Positions 34,031-45,060 of a DNA stretch of 64,000 bases are shown here, piece by piece. Made by a program: the position numbers and the translations under genes. The stretch spans positions 2,667,416 through 2,731,415 of the forward strand of contig JABAKD010000030.1 in the NCBI GenBank assembly GCA_012845835.1, read 5' to 3'. Positions within the stretch are counted from its first letter, which is position 1; every line of letters begins with the position of its first letter. Origin of the DNA: Undaria pinnatifida (Eukaryota > Sar > Phaeophyceae > Laminariales > Alariaceae). Under the pieces are notes generated by a model that saw only the letters and a list, made by a program, of their open reading frames with translations, made no database searches and had not been told where the DNA came from.

Positions 34031-34335
34031 GGATGGGTTGGTGTGTGACAGCACATGGTTGAGTGTGGGTGAGTGGGTCGGTGGTGGGTGGGTGGGTGGG
34101 CGGGCGGGTGGGTGGGTGGGTGGTTTGCGCACTACTCGTATTATCAACACAGCAGTATACTAGGTGCTACTGCAGTGTCACGGCAAATACAACGTCGGGG
34201 TTTGGGTCAAGTCGGGCGGGCGAACCTGAGTCATTCCGGAGACGAAACACTGCCAGCTGCACTTCAGCCCGAACGGCGACATTCCGTCGAATTCCTCGCC
34301 ACACATCAACACCGTTTATTTGCTCTTACCGTCAT

Positions 34336-34420
34336 GCGTTAAGGTATTAGTGGGGTATTAGTCCGTTTAATCACTTACTTGCAAAAGCTTAACCAATAGA
34401 TTACCCAAACTAAGCCATAT
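34336..34420 (-). repeat. tRNA-like element, partial copy
   Basis: Reading the minus strand, it matches the D-arm half of the tRNA-like sequence at 34572-34690 ('gtattagtccg', 'cttgcaaaag', 'ttaaccaatag', 'acccaaac' and 'ataacac' on +). The T-arm half is absent. Confidence 0.5.
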
Positions 34421-34571
34421 AACACTTTTCCCCCCTGAAACGGCGGGATAGCAATTCGGCCGGGTACACGGGCGGACCTGTCAATATCCAAGCGGTTTCA
34501 TTTCCTGGGGATACCAGGGAGAGTATTTTTCAAGCTCGACATGGGGAAAGTCTGAAAAAGTTTATTACATA

Positions 34572-34690
34572 AATGGTGGATGTGGGACTCGAACCCACGA
34601 CCCAAAAAACCCTTTGTTAAGGTAGTAGAGGGGTATTAGTCCGGTTGACCACTTGCAAAAGGTTAACCAATAGCTGACCCAAACCAAGCC
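34572..34690 (-). mobile_element. tRNA-like sequence, SINE head or tRNA pseudogene
   Basis: On the minus strand, 'gtgggttcgagtcccac' is a perfect T-arm with a 5-bp stem and TTCGAGT loop, followed by 'atccacca', a CCA-like end. About 40 nt upstream, 'gtggtcaaccggactaata' fits a D-arm and A box. The middle does not form a standard 7-nt anticodon loop, so it is not a clear functional tRNA. The same upstream sequence recurs at 34336-34420, which points to a repeat. Confidence 0.5.
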
Positions 34691-34699
34691 TTATAACAC

Positions 34700-35400
34700 A
34701 TGTGCCCCATACAGTAGAGGTCCCTCTACTGTGCCGGTTGCCTGATATAGTGCCTGTGAATTCTCTTGGCACTAATGGGAACAACGAGTAGTGGTAGTGC
34801 GCTGAGTAGTACGAGTTTGCATTATAGTGCCGGTAGAGCCGGGTGCCACATACCGGCACTATACCGGCAACCGGCATTACTGTACAGGGCAGACAGGCAG
34901 ACAGGCAAGCAGACAGGCATCGAATCGGCCAGCCGCAAAGAGACAGGGCAAGAAACAATTTGGTACGGTTCGCCTTCCTCCTGCGCTGGCCCTGGGTCCT
35001 TTGAACGACTACCACATGCTTGAATATCGCTGTTCATAATCAACGAACAGACAGACAGATAGACTGGCAGGCAGCGGTACTATGATACTGTTTGTGTTAC
35101 AACAGTGGGAGGCTCCTAAGAGTGCCGGTATGTGCCAGCTCAACATATCGGCACTATTCAGGCCGCCGGCGCTATTGGAAATATGGTTACTGTAAAGATT
35201 TACCAATAGTGCCGGTATGGGCCAACTCAACACACCGGCACTATTCAGGGCACCGGCGCTATATTGGGAATACTACTAAGATAGAGAGTCACTTGTAAGA
35301 GAGTTCCAGCCGGGCCAAGCGATTCCACCGGCAGTATAGAGGGCAGTGGCACTATTCAACAGGCACTGTATCGGGAGCCCCCCCCACTGTACCATACCTG
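34700..35400. repeat. Cluster of 'agtgccggt' hairpins
   Basis: At least two units pair 'agtgccggta' with 'cggcactatt' across about 20 nt (35120-35160 and 35208-35250), and several more occurrences of 'tagtgccggt' or its complement lie at 34730-34880. The motif also occurs at 54040-54190 inside RNASEH2B intron 4. Consistent with piled-up copies of one small palindromic element. Confidence 0.7.
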
Positions 35401-35579
35401 GTAATACGAGGTATTCCTATCGAAGCGAGCCAAGAGTCATTCTTTCTTGCATTTAATCAGAGCGCTGTACAGTGTGAGCTTTCGAGCTGTCATAATCGAG
35501 CTGTAGCACAACAGTTTCACCTTCATTCTAGAGGGTCCCCTTCGATCAAAAGATGTCGGAAGATACAGCACCCTTTACC

Positions 35580-36325
35580 TCTTGACAAACAGCGCATTTA
35601 CCTTATTTTTGCCTTCAGTGACGCCAAACTACTAGGTTTTAGTGTGGAATGCTCACCCGGCCTAACACCCTTGGCATCAGCAGGCGTTTTCCCTTGCTTG
35701 ACGCGTCTCCTGACAAATTTAACCTTCGTTTTTCCTTGACCGACGCCAAGCTACTAGGTTTTAGTGTGGAATGCTCACACGGCCCAACACCCTTGACAGC
35801 AGCAGGCGTTTTCCCAAGCTTGACACGTCTCCTGACAAATTTGGCCTTCATTTTGCATTGACTGACACCAAACTACTACCAGGTAGGTTTTAGTGAGGAA
35901 TGCTCACACGGCCCAACACCCTTGACAGCAGCAGGTCTTTTCCCTTGCTTGACACGTCTCCTGACAAATTTGGCGTTTATTCTGCCTTGACCGACGCCAA
36001 ACTACCAGGTTTTAGTGTGGAATGCTCACACGGCCCAACACCCTTGACCGCAGCAGGCGTTTTCCCTTGCTTGACACGTTTCCTGACAAATTTAACCTTC
36101 ATTTTGCCTTGACCGACACCAAACTACCAGGTTTTAGTGTGGAATGCTCACTTGGCCCAACACCCTTGACAGCAGCAGGCGTTTTCCGAAGCTTGACACG
36201 TCTCCTAAATTTGGCCGTCACTTTGCCTTGACCAACACCAAACCACTAGGACATTCACTCGGCCCAACACGCCGTTGACAGCAGGCGTTTTCTCTTGCTT
36301 GACGCGTCTCTCACCTGATAATTTT
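35580..36325 (+). repeat. 122-bp satellite, about six units
   Basis: The anchor 'cgtctcctgacaaattt' and its variants recur at spacings of 122, 129, 122, 122 and 106 bp. Each unit contains 'ggttttagtgtggaatgctc', 'ggcccaacacccttgac' and 'gcaggcgttttccc'. Since 122 is not a multiple of three, the 70-codon frames in successive units are not one protein. Unit differences are scattered substitutions and one short deletion. Confidence 0.95.
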
Positions 36326-36329
36326 CGGT

Positions 36330-37045
36330 CTCGATATAACCTCTCTAGCTTCCGACGCTGATAAACAAAACGCTGCTCATTGTTGGTCTAGTTGTTTCTA
36401 GAAGGGCTTGGTGATCTTGTTGTATCGAGAAGAGCGGCTGTCTCAGGCTTGGTCACTGTTTATAACATATATATATACATGATGGGCTACCGTTTTTTAC
36501 TCGACTTGGGAGATCTCAGCGATGGCGTCGTCATCTGGACTTGATGGCGTGGAAGGTGAGGCTTCGATTTCCTAAACTGCAATATACCATTTCCCTTTCT
36601 GAGTTCAAGTAAAGTTTTGTCTCCGAAACAGGGTGAAGACCCTGGTAGTTAATAACACTATTAATACAACAGTTAGTACCTTGAACCTTTGGTTGGTCGT
36701 GTTTCAATCTACAATAATAATAATATTCTACACGGAGACACGTACAAGCTTTCCCTTCGAGATGTGGTTGGCTTGAAGTCCTGGGGAGTATCTCAAGCTG
36801 GGAAAAGGGGGGAAACTGTTTGTATAAATATAAAGAAAAAATCAAATTTAGCCACACCAGCCACCGACAGCGCAAATAACCCTCCGGCAAGTAACTTCCG
36901 ACCAGCGCAGGAGACGATTTTATTACAGGAAACGTTTAGCCTGGTAGTATGGAAAAAAGTTTAAAGTCTGTCTAGAGAGAAACGGAGATAGTTCAAACCT
37001 TGCAAAAAAAAAACCTAATCTCTGTGTTGTCCCTCCCAAAGCCCG
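36330..37045. other. Spacer between satellite and G-rich arrays
   Basis: No supported gene. A 119-codon reverse frame (36531-36890) lacks motifs. No repeat of the window was recognised here. Confidence 0.4.
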
Positions 37046-37049
37046 TTCA

Positions 37050-37800
37050 GCCCCGTTGGTCACCGGAGGGGGGGGGGGGGGGGGGGGGGATCATGACGAT
37101 GGTTGGTTGGGGCGGATGGGGGGGGGGAAGGGGTACTCAGTTTGTGCATGATCGTAGCCGTATGACGACATACCCTCGCATCCCCACTCCCTACCATGCC
37201 GGGACGGAGCACGTCGGGTTTTCACCATCCAGGCACGAGGGGGGGGGGGGGATGGAAGGGACAGTTGTTGCGAAAATGCTTCTCGGCGGGGGAGGGCGGC
37301 ATTCTGAAAATGGTCCGAAGCGTGCAGGGGCGGGGTTGATGAAAACTCTTCAAGGAGGAGCGCAAGGGGGAGGTGCTACGACAATTATTCAGGGGGGGGG
37401 GGGGGTGCTACGAAACTGGTTCAAGGGGGGGGGGGGGGGAGGGGGAAGTTGTGGTAATTATTCACGAGGGGGGGAGGGCGGTGTTACGAACATATGATCA
37501 CGTGGTGGAGGGGGGGGGGGGGGGTAGTGATATTATTCCTCGGGGGGGGGGGGGGGGGGGGGGGCTGGGGGGCTATTTAAGTGATCCAGGGAGACATGAA
37601 AAGGCGTGCGAGGGAGGGGCAGTCATGATGAACACGATGCAGGGCGGGGGGACGGGGGGTAGTTGGGCCGTTCTGAAAACTACTTAGGGGGGAGAGAGGA
37701 GGAGGTAATACGGGGAAGATCTTATGAACATGACTCAGGAGGGGGGCAGATATTAACAGGGTTCAGAGGGGGGGGGAGGGGGGAGGGGGTGGAGGGGCGT
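37050..37800 (+). repeat. G-rich minisatellite
   Basis: Degenerate units of about 35-45 bp, each with 'gaaaa-attca' or similar followed by a G-run of 8-22 bases. The same unit type occurs at 38660-38760 and 44455-44660. It adjoins the 3' end of an antisense LINE, whose sense strand would carry it as a C-rich tail. An R4 fragment is embedded at 37135-37240. Confidence 0.8.
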
Positions 37801-38660
37801 ACTCATTTTTGTTGCTTGGCTTAGTCATTTGATCATTGACCACACACCCCTTTGGAGACGGAGCACCGTTCCCACTCCTAGTAGAGACAACTCCAACATT
37901 TGGGCGCTCATTACGCTTTTTCCATATATTACATAGAAACTGTTTGCTTATCCTACCCCCGTCCTGTTTCGCCGTCTGCGGCCACCATCTAGATCTCCTA
38001 GGATAGCGATCGTTTTCTCGCTACTCTCTAGTCTACCAAACTCTTCCATGTCTCACATTCGTCTAATTTCCTCATCTCCTCCTCTAACGCATCCCGTTCC
38101 CCCTTGTATAGTTCGCAATCTCCTACTATGTGATTCCTACTCTTTATTGTTGTGCCACACGGGCATATGTGTGCAACCACGTCCTCCTCCTCCCGACTTC
38201 TGGTAGATCTCTTTCTTCTTTCTTGTAGGCCCAGGTCCCCTAAGAACGCAGTTTTTTTTTTTTCGCGTCGTCCGTTGGGCCGTGCAAATACGTTTTCATT
38301 CAAATATTTTCCCTCAACCCCCCGTACAACATCTCTAAGTGTTTCTCCTCTTTCACCTTATTTCTTAGCGCTAACCTTCCCCTTTCTGCTATATTTTCTG
38401 TCTTGTACCCGCCAAACTTCTCTATAGACAGTATTCTTCTTGGTCTCCTCCTAACTCCTTTCATATTTTGTCGACTTCGTTATCCCGTCTTATCCCAGCT
38501 CACCCATATGTTATTTTCTCCCATACAGCCCTACCAACTATGGCTGGCAAACTCTTTTCTGGCACATTTCTTACTTTATATTGTCATTTCAACTTTCTCA
38601 CGTCTCTATATGTTTCAAGTGGGTACGTTCCTAGTTCTGCTCTTAATACTGTGTGTGATT
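37800..38660 (-). pseudogene. Non-LTR retrotransposon (LINE) 3' end, copy A
   Basis: Minus-strand translation gives the C-terminal part of a LINE ORF2, after the reverse transcriptase. Segments in order are VLRAELGTYPLETYRDVRKL, VGRAVWEKI, KFGGYKTENIAERGRLALRN, a CCHC-like motif CPCGTTIKSRNHIVGDC (in 38028-38303), then DMEEFGRLESSEKTIAIL and a basic tail. At least three frame shifts separate them, so it is dead. The CxC...H...C motif near the C terminus is typical of several LINE clades. The 5' part with the reverse transcriptase is absent. The 3' end runs into C-rich minisatellite (on +, the G-rich array). Confidence 0.72.
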
Positions 38661-38890
38661 TAGAGGGGGGGGATGAATTTGGAAATGATTCAAGGTGGGG
38701 GGGGGGAGCAGTCATGAAAACGATTCAGGGGCGGGGGGGGGGGGGGATGGGAGGGGGGCGTACTCATTTGTTGCTTGCCTTAGTCATTTGAACATTGACC
38801 ACGCATCTCTTTCGAGACGGAGCACCGTTCCTACTCCCCTGATAGAGACACCTCCAACATTTGGAGGTGTCCTACATTATTATTGTGTGT
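38660..38890 (-). mobile_element. LINE 3' tail fragment with G-rich unit
   Basis: G-rich units (38665-38757) followed by 'gcgtactcatttgttgct', 'catttgaacattgaccacgc' and 'gagacggagcaccgttcc', a second copy of the last 120 bp of copy A. It lies directly upstream, on +, of the copy A 5' truncation point, as in a tandem or nested insertion. Confidence 0.65.
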
Positions 38891-39129
38891 TTTCACCATG
38901 GATGGAAGTAACCCCAGGCAGCCCTAACCCTTCCCCCATACGAGATGACGGTCGGAGTCCCGCCTAATGACGCCCCTGGGATGAAATGGTTGAAAAAAGC
39001 AGAATGATGTGTACCACTGAACATTTGGGTGCTCAGCACGTTTCTTCCATGGAACACATATACTTCGAAGTATTACATAATACCCCAAAAGCGCTTGTCT
39101 TGTTCCCTTCTTCTTTGGCCGTTCTTTCT

Positions 39130-39415
39130 ATCCAGAGACTGATTCTACGATGATAACCCACTCCCCAAAAAAAACAGCGATTTTCTTCAAGGGACGTTTC
39201 GTGGCTGGGCTCGACACGAGGAAGGATGCTGTGGGAATAGTATTTTCTCCGTGTTACGTCTTCTTGTTTGCAAAGGATTATGGAACGATATGACGTCGGG
39301 GTGGCAATGAGGGGCAACGTATTTCAGGAGATGTATATGCCCGGGAGCTGGTTTTCAAAACCGGCGATTTTGTTGAAGAAAAGTTGGGGGGGCTTACCGT
39401 AGAACGACTCCCAAT
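39130..39415 (+). mobile_element. M2 inverted-repeat element, copy 1
   Basis: Begins 'gactgattctacgat' and ends 'gggggcttaccgtagaacg', the end complementing the start ('ttctacg'). Interior blocks 'aaaacagcgattt', 'gacgtcggggtg', 'gggagctggtttt' and 'aaccggcgatttt' recur at 60580-60885 and, inverted, at 62553-62850. It has no coding capacity. Confidence 0.72.
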
Positions 39416-40079
39416 GCGCTAAACTCCTGTGCCATGCACTGAATTTTTCATCTGGTTTTGGTCGGGCACAGAGCTCCTCTGAATGGGGGGGAAAAACTCC
39501 GATAAACTACTATGGAGATGCGTTGTTGAGAGGATGAAATGAAAAATCAAAACGAAGGAAGCAGCATCATCAGTCGAGCTCTTCAACGTTACGACTGCTG
39601 TGTGCTCGTGTAAGTAAGAAGGCTCTTTGTAGAGCGTGTAGACCACCACACAACAAATTCTCGAACGCAAAGAAAGCTAAGTAAAAACACAAACGCGGGG
39701 GTAACTTCCCCCCGCTCCCGCCGCTCCCTTTTTCGTCGCAATTTGTCGTATTTTATCCTACAACAATGAATGGCTCTCGGTACCTTAGGTTTTAACCGCA
39801 TTATGGACGCTATTATACGACACCTGGGCGTGTTTTTTTTTTCTTCAATCATTTATTTGGTGAATGACGGGGCACCTTAACGCCAAAATCGTCAGAAAAA
39901 AATGTCAGTATATTTTATTGTTTTTTCTTGCAATATGATGAGATAGTCGCAATGACCCCTTTTTTTTGTTTACAAAATGTACATAGTACCTCGGCCATGT
40001 GTTTTTTTTTCTCTCCTTGTCTTCTTTTTTTTTCAACGGCGTGATTAAGTGCCTTTTTTTTCCATTTTTTGTTTTTTTT

Positions 40080-40600
40080 TGGCCTCAGGACTTAAGTTTC
40101 GAGGATCCTCGTGAAATAGTGGATGCTACCAGAGTCAACATAAAACTTTTTTTTTTTCGTGACACGCGCTACGATAGAAGTGCACCACTTTTTTTCTTAA
40201 TTGATACTACCCCTCAATTTGGGTGCTTAAGACCTCTCCCCAAATAACTGTTTTTTTGTAGAAAAAAAAAAAAAAAAAATGCGCTACTACCGGGCATGAA
40301 AAAAAAACACCAAATTCTGATGGCCTAGATACACAACATGAATCATTGAAAAAAACAATGGAATCTTTCCGACGATTTTGGGTTAAGGAGCCCCGTCATT
40401 CAAAAACCGTTATCGCCAGAAATAGGTATACCATAATATGGCGTATTTACGACGATTTTGGGTTAAGGAGCCCCGTCATTCAGAAAACCCTTTCAGACGA
40501 AAAGCGCTACCTCTATCGTAGGATGCGTCACCGTGCGTATTTAAACATGCGTCGAAGGTGGTTGAAAACCAAACCCTGGGGGCACTTCTTAGGGAGATAA
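40080..40600 (+). repeat. R2 repeat, longest copy
   Basis: Order of blocks: 'gctacgatagaagtgcacc', 'aagacctctcccc', 'gatggcctagatacaca', then twice 'acgattttgggttaaggagc' with 'cccgtcattcagaaaaccc' and 'ctatcgtaggatgcgtc'. The same order occurs at 52340-52690. Many A- and T-runs. Class unknown. Confidence 0.72.
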
Positions 40601-41212
40601 ACAGGACGCGAGCTTGAAAGAGGAGGCACATGCAGCTCCCGAAAAAATGCCTTGAAGTATGTTCTATCCCGGTAGGTCTGCCACACAAAACCGTGCCCAA
40701 GCCTGCTCTGCCTGTAGTCCGTCCGGATGTGCTTACGTCAGAGTTAATTGTATGGGAATGTACCTAGCCGTCTGTGGCCACCATCTGTCTCCTAGGATAG
40801 CGATCGTTTTCCACCGCTACTGTCTAATGTATACCGAACTTCTCCAAGCCACATCGGTCTATTTTCCTCATCTCTTCCTCTAACACTTTCGTCCCTCCTC
40901 GCACATTTGTACACTCTCCACCATGTGGGTTCTACAGTCGTCTGCGTTGCCACAAGAACAGCTCTGTACGCGTTCCTCCTCCTCCTCCCGACGACTGGTA
41001 TCTACCTCTTTATTATTTCTGGCAGGTCTAGGTCCCCTACACAGGAACACAGCTTCCGCGTTTCACGTAATCCATTGGGCCGCGCAATTTGTTTTTTGTT
41101 TTTATCCCCTCCCGCATATTCTTCATATTCGAGTTCACCTTCTTTTTTATCGCTAGCCTTCCCCTCACTTCTACCTTCTGTTCTTGTACTTCTGCCTCTT
41201 GTACCTGACCTA

Positions 41213-41497
41213 GGCTACGGTAGGGGGGGTACCCCCATTTTCACTGGTGTGTTTGGGCCACTCGCACGAGTAGCTCTGTACCCTACGGATGAAGATGGTT
41301 TAGGAACTTGGTTTGCCGCAGCTTAGATCACCTTTGCATTGCGGATTGATTTCGTCAATGTAAAAAATAAAGAAAACGTAAGATTGCATAGGAACAAAGG
41401 GGTTACTCGCGCGAGTGACCCTTAGCCACTGAAACAAAAGGCCCAAAAGGGGACCCCCCTACCGTAGCCTGGGTCTAACCCCCCAAACTTTTCTAGG
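41213..41497. mobile_element. M1 inverted-repeat element inside LINE copy B
   Basis: Termini 'gacctaggctacggtagggg' and, reverse-complemented from the right, 'gacccaggctacggtagggg' match at all but one position over 20 bases. Near each end lies a 'cactcgcacgag' or 'actcgcgcgagtgaccc' palindrome. The element separates LINE segments that are adjacent in copy A, so it is an insertion. No target-site duplication is obvious. Confidence 0.8.
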
Positions 41498-41664
41498 GAC
41501 AGCGTCTCTTCTTGGTTTTCTCCTCTAGTTCCTTGACCATACTTTGTCGACTACGCTATCCTACCTTCCTCCATCTCGCCCTTTGGTTACTTGCTCCCAT
41601 GCAACCCTATCAGCTATTTCCTGGCAACCTCTGTTTTTAGCATGTTCCTTACTTTGACACATGC

Positions 41665-42005
41665 TAAGGTGGAGATTATGCACTTTTTTTTCTGATGTCC
41701 CCCCTCACTTGAGGATCCCCATACTCTAACTCAGTTTTGGGCTGATTTTGAGCACTTTTTCTTTTTCTGATGTCCCCCTCGCTTCAGGAGCACCATACAC
41801 TATCCCAATTTTAAGCTGACTTCGAGTAAACTGAAAGCGCAGCCCGATGAACAGATCAATGGGCTAGGTAAAAACAAAACAAAAAACTGCAAAGAAACAA
41901 AAACAAGAATGGCATGATTCCGATTATTTTGAGTTAAGGAGCCCCCGTCGTTCAGAAAAAAAAAATAGCCCAAACGTGTTACGTCTACCGCAGCAGGCGT
42001 CCTTT
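41665..42005 (+). repeat. R2-containing insertion in LINE copy B
   Basis: Starts after 'ccttactttgaca' and ends before 'ttgccatttcaa', which are adjacent in copy A. It holds a near-duplicate pair ('ctgatgtccccc' with 'cttgaggatccccata' and 'cttcaggagcaccata') and the R2 core 'gagttaaggagcccccgtcg'. Confidence 0.6.
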
Positions 42006-42479
42006 AAGTTGCCATTTCAATGGTATCACTGCCTCGCTTTTTGTTTCAAGTGGGTACATTCCCAGTTCTACTCTTAGTACTGTTATTGCTCGTCGTATTG
42101 AGAGCATACGATACCTTGTTTGGCTGCCGTCATCTGCATACTGTTTCCGGCTATTTTACGAACTTCGTGTTCCTTTCCCCATACTTCTTCTGCATGCTCT
42201 AGCTGTGGTACAATTCAACTCATCAGGATATCCGTTAATCCTAGTGTCAAGGATCGCGTCCATCTTGCCTCTACGTGTGTTTTGCCTTTCCCTATTTGTT
42301 TACCTACATAAATGTGCATCCCAATAGCAACACTGTCATATTTCTACACGCGCTAAGGTAAGTATATGCTGGTCCATGGTTGGTGATTCATCTTCTCCCC
42401 GCACACTTCCGTTCATGTTTTCGCCGGGTTCTTCCTGTCTCCGTTACATACAACTACCACGCGATCCGACCAACACTTC

Positions 42480-42745
42480 TGTGCGAGATTTGTTGGATTA
42501 AGGACCTCCGGTCAAACGTTCTCAGAAAAAAAAAAATGCCAAAGAATGCTAATATATGTATATAGATATTCATTTTTGCTAAAATAGAATGCCGTTCCCC
42601 GACGAAAAATTGGGTCAAGAAGCTCCCGTCAAATTGAGAGAAAAAATGCCCAAAAAGTGCTAATAAATTATATTCATTTCCGCCAAAGTGGAATGACATT
42701 CCGACGAGATTGTTGGGTTAAAAGGAGCTCTCGTCAAACGTTGAA
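42480..42745 (+). repeat. Three R2 core fragments in tandem
   Basis: Units at about 42490, 42600 and 42700 each show 'ttgg[at]t[ta]aa' followed by 'agctcccgtcaaa' or similar, an A-run and 'atgccaaa-gtgcta'. Spacing is about 105-110 bp. Confidence 0.55.
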
Positions 42746-42749
42746 AAAA

Positions 42750-44200
42750 TAAATAAATCCCAAATTGAATGCTATCTACACGCTAGATATATCGTACCAA
42801 GCGCGTCTTTCCCACAACTTTGTTCCACAACATAAACCTCCATATATATATACAGCAGTGCGTCATGCGGCGTTTTTGGTGCGTTCACTACAGCATTGTA
42901 GTAATAGAAACAACCAATACGTTGTTCGCCTCCCGCGTCCTTTCTGTACCTCCTTGAGATGTCTTACATACCTAACGCCAACACATGGAGATGCTATCTA
43001 AGGCTGCTGCTACGCGGCTTGGCCTAAAAAACCTTGCTTGCCCTCCGCGTATTTTTCATATCCTTCTCCATCATGTGTGCGTTTTCCCATTTTTATACCG
43101 TTTTCGAAATCTTTACAGAAGAAGGTTTTTCCTCACTCATCACACGGCACGGGGGGGCGCAGAAGATTCTAAGAAGTTTCTGGGCTCCTAAGCACCGCGA
43201 GGAGCTGAATTCCATCTCACCGACGTTAGCACGACTTCGAAGGCGTTCGTTCGCGCCATAATCCGACCAAACACCTTCTTCTACCCGCGCTAGAGTCCTA
43301 AAACCAGCACATATATATGCTCATGAAAAAAATCAGACTATAATCGGTAGTTCACCTGGTACTGTGCGCATGCTTGAGGAGCTCAACCGGAGGTCCAGAA
43401 TCGTTTTTGGTCCCCCGAAAGTTTCGGCCTCTATACGTACCGTGGGATTACCCCCCTTCGCTCCATCTTTTCTCGGTGCGTACTCGTTTCTACAGCTCCA
43501 AACATAATCAGCATAGAACCATGTCATGGTAGTTCACAAAGCATTTCCTTCTCCCCCCGTACGTCATAAATTCAATCGCTTTTTTCTCCGCCCCTTCCAA
43601 CTTCCTGTTGTTGTTGACTTTAGCTACACGCGCACTAATTTTCTTCTTCCCTCTCGTGACGTATCTCAGCACTCCTTCTGCGCAACCACACTGCAGTCTT
43701 CCCTCCCTAGCGCATCTACGTTCGCCTATCTGCCCACACGTTTATCTTCTTTATCGAATTGTGCGTCGAAGCTTTCGTTGGTGGCGCGAGCGTTCCCAGC
43801 TTGCGGTAGTGCTCCTGCTAGTACTTCCCTCTTCCCCTGCGAACTTTGAGGTGCTAACCTTCTAGTTCGTTCGGTGCTCTTAAGTGAGGCTTTTCCCGCG
43901 TCTGCTTCTCCCGCTTTTTTGCTCCCCAGTACCCCTTTTATCCCTACCCACACTCGCTTCATCCCGCCATATCGAAGTCTTCGTTTGTTCGGTTAACTGC
44001 GTCTATCCAGGTGTTCCCCTCTTCTCTACCATTCCCCTTCTTTTGTTTCAGAGATTTTGTAGCATACTTTTCCTCCCCCGTCTTTCTCCGTTTTTTGTAC
44101 TCGTTGTATACCTCGCGTGCGTGCCTCTCTTCTCACTCCTATACTTCGAAGTATATGTAGACTCTTTTCCTTCCTCACCCCCCCATCATTTTATTGAGAT
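42750..44200. other. Region without supported genes
   Basis: C/T-rich sequence on + (43050-44170). Opposing frames of 107 codons (43526-43849, +) and 78 codons (43726-43962, -) lack recognisable motifs. 43120-43260 ('ttctaagaagtttctgggctcc' blocks) resembles 54745-54850, a short repeat of unknown type. Confidence 0.4.
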
Positions 44201-44204
44201 CTAA

Positions 44205-44415
44205 AATGGTGCATGCTACCGCCTGACTTCTCACCGAGACCGAAGTAGACACCGTGTGCACCGAGCGCGAACCGCCGTGAGGTGCTCGGCAAGTCGAGCG
44301 AAGGATGAGCTGCATCCTACTCGAGGAACCACTTGTGAGGTGGGCTTCGGCACCTTTTGCGTACATACTCTCCTGCGTATGGATGACAACAACCCCAAGT
44401 AGAATGCGCATGTTC
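44205..44415 (+). repeat. R4 repeat, second half
   Basis: 'gcgccgtgaggtg'-like, 'ttcggcacctt' and 'atggatgacaacaacccc' blocks match the second half of the complete copy at 44800-45060. The family resembles the 3' tail of the LINE fragments (polyG, gtactca, ggagcac), so it may be a diverged LINE 3' end. Confidence 0.6.
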
Positions 44416-44454
44416 GTTTGTTATCAGGTGTGCGCGGCTACTTCCGGAGAGAGC

Positions 44455-44785
44455 ATTTATAAGCATTCAGAGGGGCGGGAGTCGCGAAAAGAAAACGATC
44501 CAGCGGGGAGGCGGGCGTGTTGTGAACACGGTTCAGAAGGTTATTCCGGGAGAGTAGCGGGGGGGGCAGTGCTATGCAAAACTTTTGGTTTTGAAGCGCG
44601 GTGGGGTAGGGGGGGGTACGAGAATGATTCAGGGGGCCGGGGGGGGGGGGGGGGGGGGGTACTCAGTTTTTGGCTGGTCGTACTCGTATGACCATAGACC
44701 CTCTTGCATCCCTACAATGCTGGGACGGTGCACGTCGGGTTTTCACCAACCAGGCAGACATTGCTTGCACCAAGCGCTTCACGGG
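44455..44785 (+). repeat. G-rich minisatellite plus R4 first half
   Basis: Units such as 'gaaaacgatccagcgggg' and 'gagaatgattcagggggcc' end in a G-run of about 20 bases (44640-44659). The first half of R4 follows ('gtactcagttt', 'cgtatgaccatag', 'gacggtgcacgtcgggttttc'). Confidence 0.65.
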
Positions 44786-44794
44786 GACGGGGGG

Positions 44795-45060
44795 GGGGTG
44801 TACTCAGTCTGTGCATGACCGTAGTCGTATGACCATACATCCTCGTATCCCTACTATGCCTGGACGGAGCACGTCGGGGTTTCACCAACCAGGCAGGCAT
44901 TGCTTGCACCAAGCGCGAAGCGCCGTGAGGTGTTCGGCGAGTCGCATGAATGGTGAACTGCATCCTTCCAAGAACCGCTCGCAAGAGACGGACTTCGGCA
45001 CCTTGTGCCTACTCCTACTTTCTGGCTCATGGATGACAGCGCCAATTAGTTACTTTGTTT
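44795..45060 (+). repeat. R4 repeat, complete copy
   Basis: G-run, then 'gtactcagtctgtgcatg', 'catacatcctcgtatccc', 'gacggagcacgtcggggttt', 'cattgcttgcaccaagcgc', 'gaggtgttcggcgagtcgc' and 'gacggacttcggcacc'. The same order is found at 57135-57395. Reverse frames (44712-45045) repeat short peptides but show no known domain. Confidence 0.7.

Larger units (their letters stand above)
40765..42310 (-). pseudogene. LINE 3' end, copy B, split by two insertions
   Basis: Minus-strand sequence parallel to copy A. It contains LEHAEEVWGKEHEVRK and MQMTAAKQ (about 42130-42220), 'acttgaaac' with the same LGMYPL-like segment, a VAWEQVTKGRDG stretch (about 41560-41600), and the CCHC-like CSCGNADDCRTHMVESV (about 40900-40950). 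Stops and frame shifts occur throughout. Relative to copy A it is interrupted at 41213-41497 by an M1 element and at about 41665-42005 by sequence containing an R2 fragment. No reverse transcriptase catalytic motif was found further right. Confidence 0.68.

Noticed and set aside
33830-34163. Gly-Leu-Trp-Val and Pro-Asn-Thr repeat proteins
   Set aside because: A pentamer array stays open in several frames by its nature.
34572-34650. Functional tRNA gene on the minus strand
   Set aside because: The T-arm is perfect but no standard anticodon loop or acceptor pairing could be built, and part of it is repeated nearby.
35649-36231. Family of similar 69-70 codon proteins
   Set aside because: They are satellite units read in different frames; the 122-bp period breaks any continuous frame.
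35580-36325. CRISPR-like array
   Set aside because: Units are contiguous and similar along their full length, with no unique spacers; the context is eukaryotic.
42310-44200. Reverse transcriptase domain of LINE copy B
   Set aside because: No catalytic motif was found in either strand; the element seems truncated before it.
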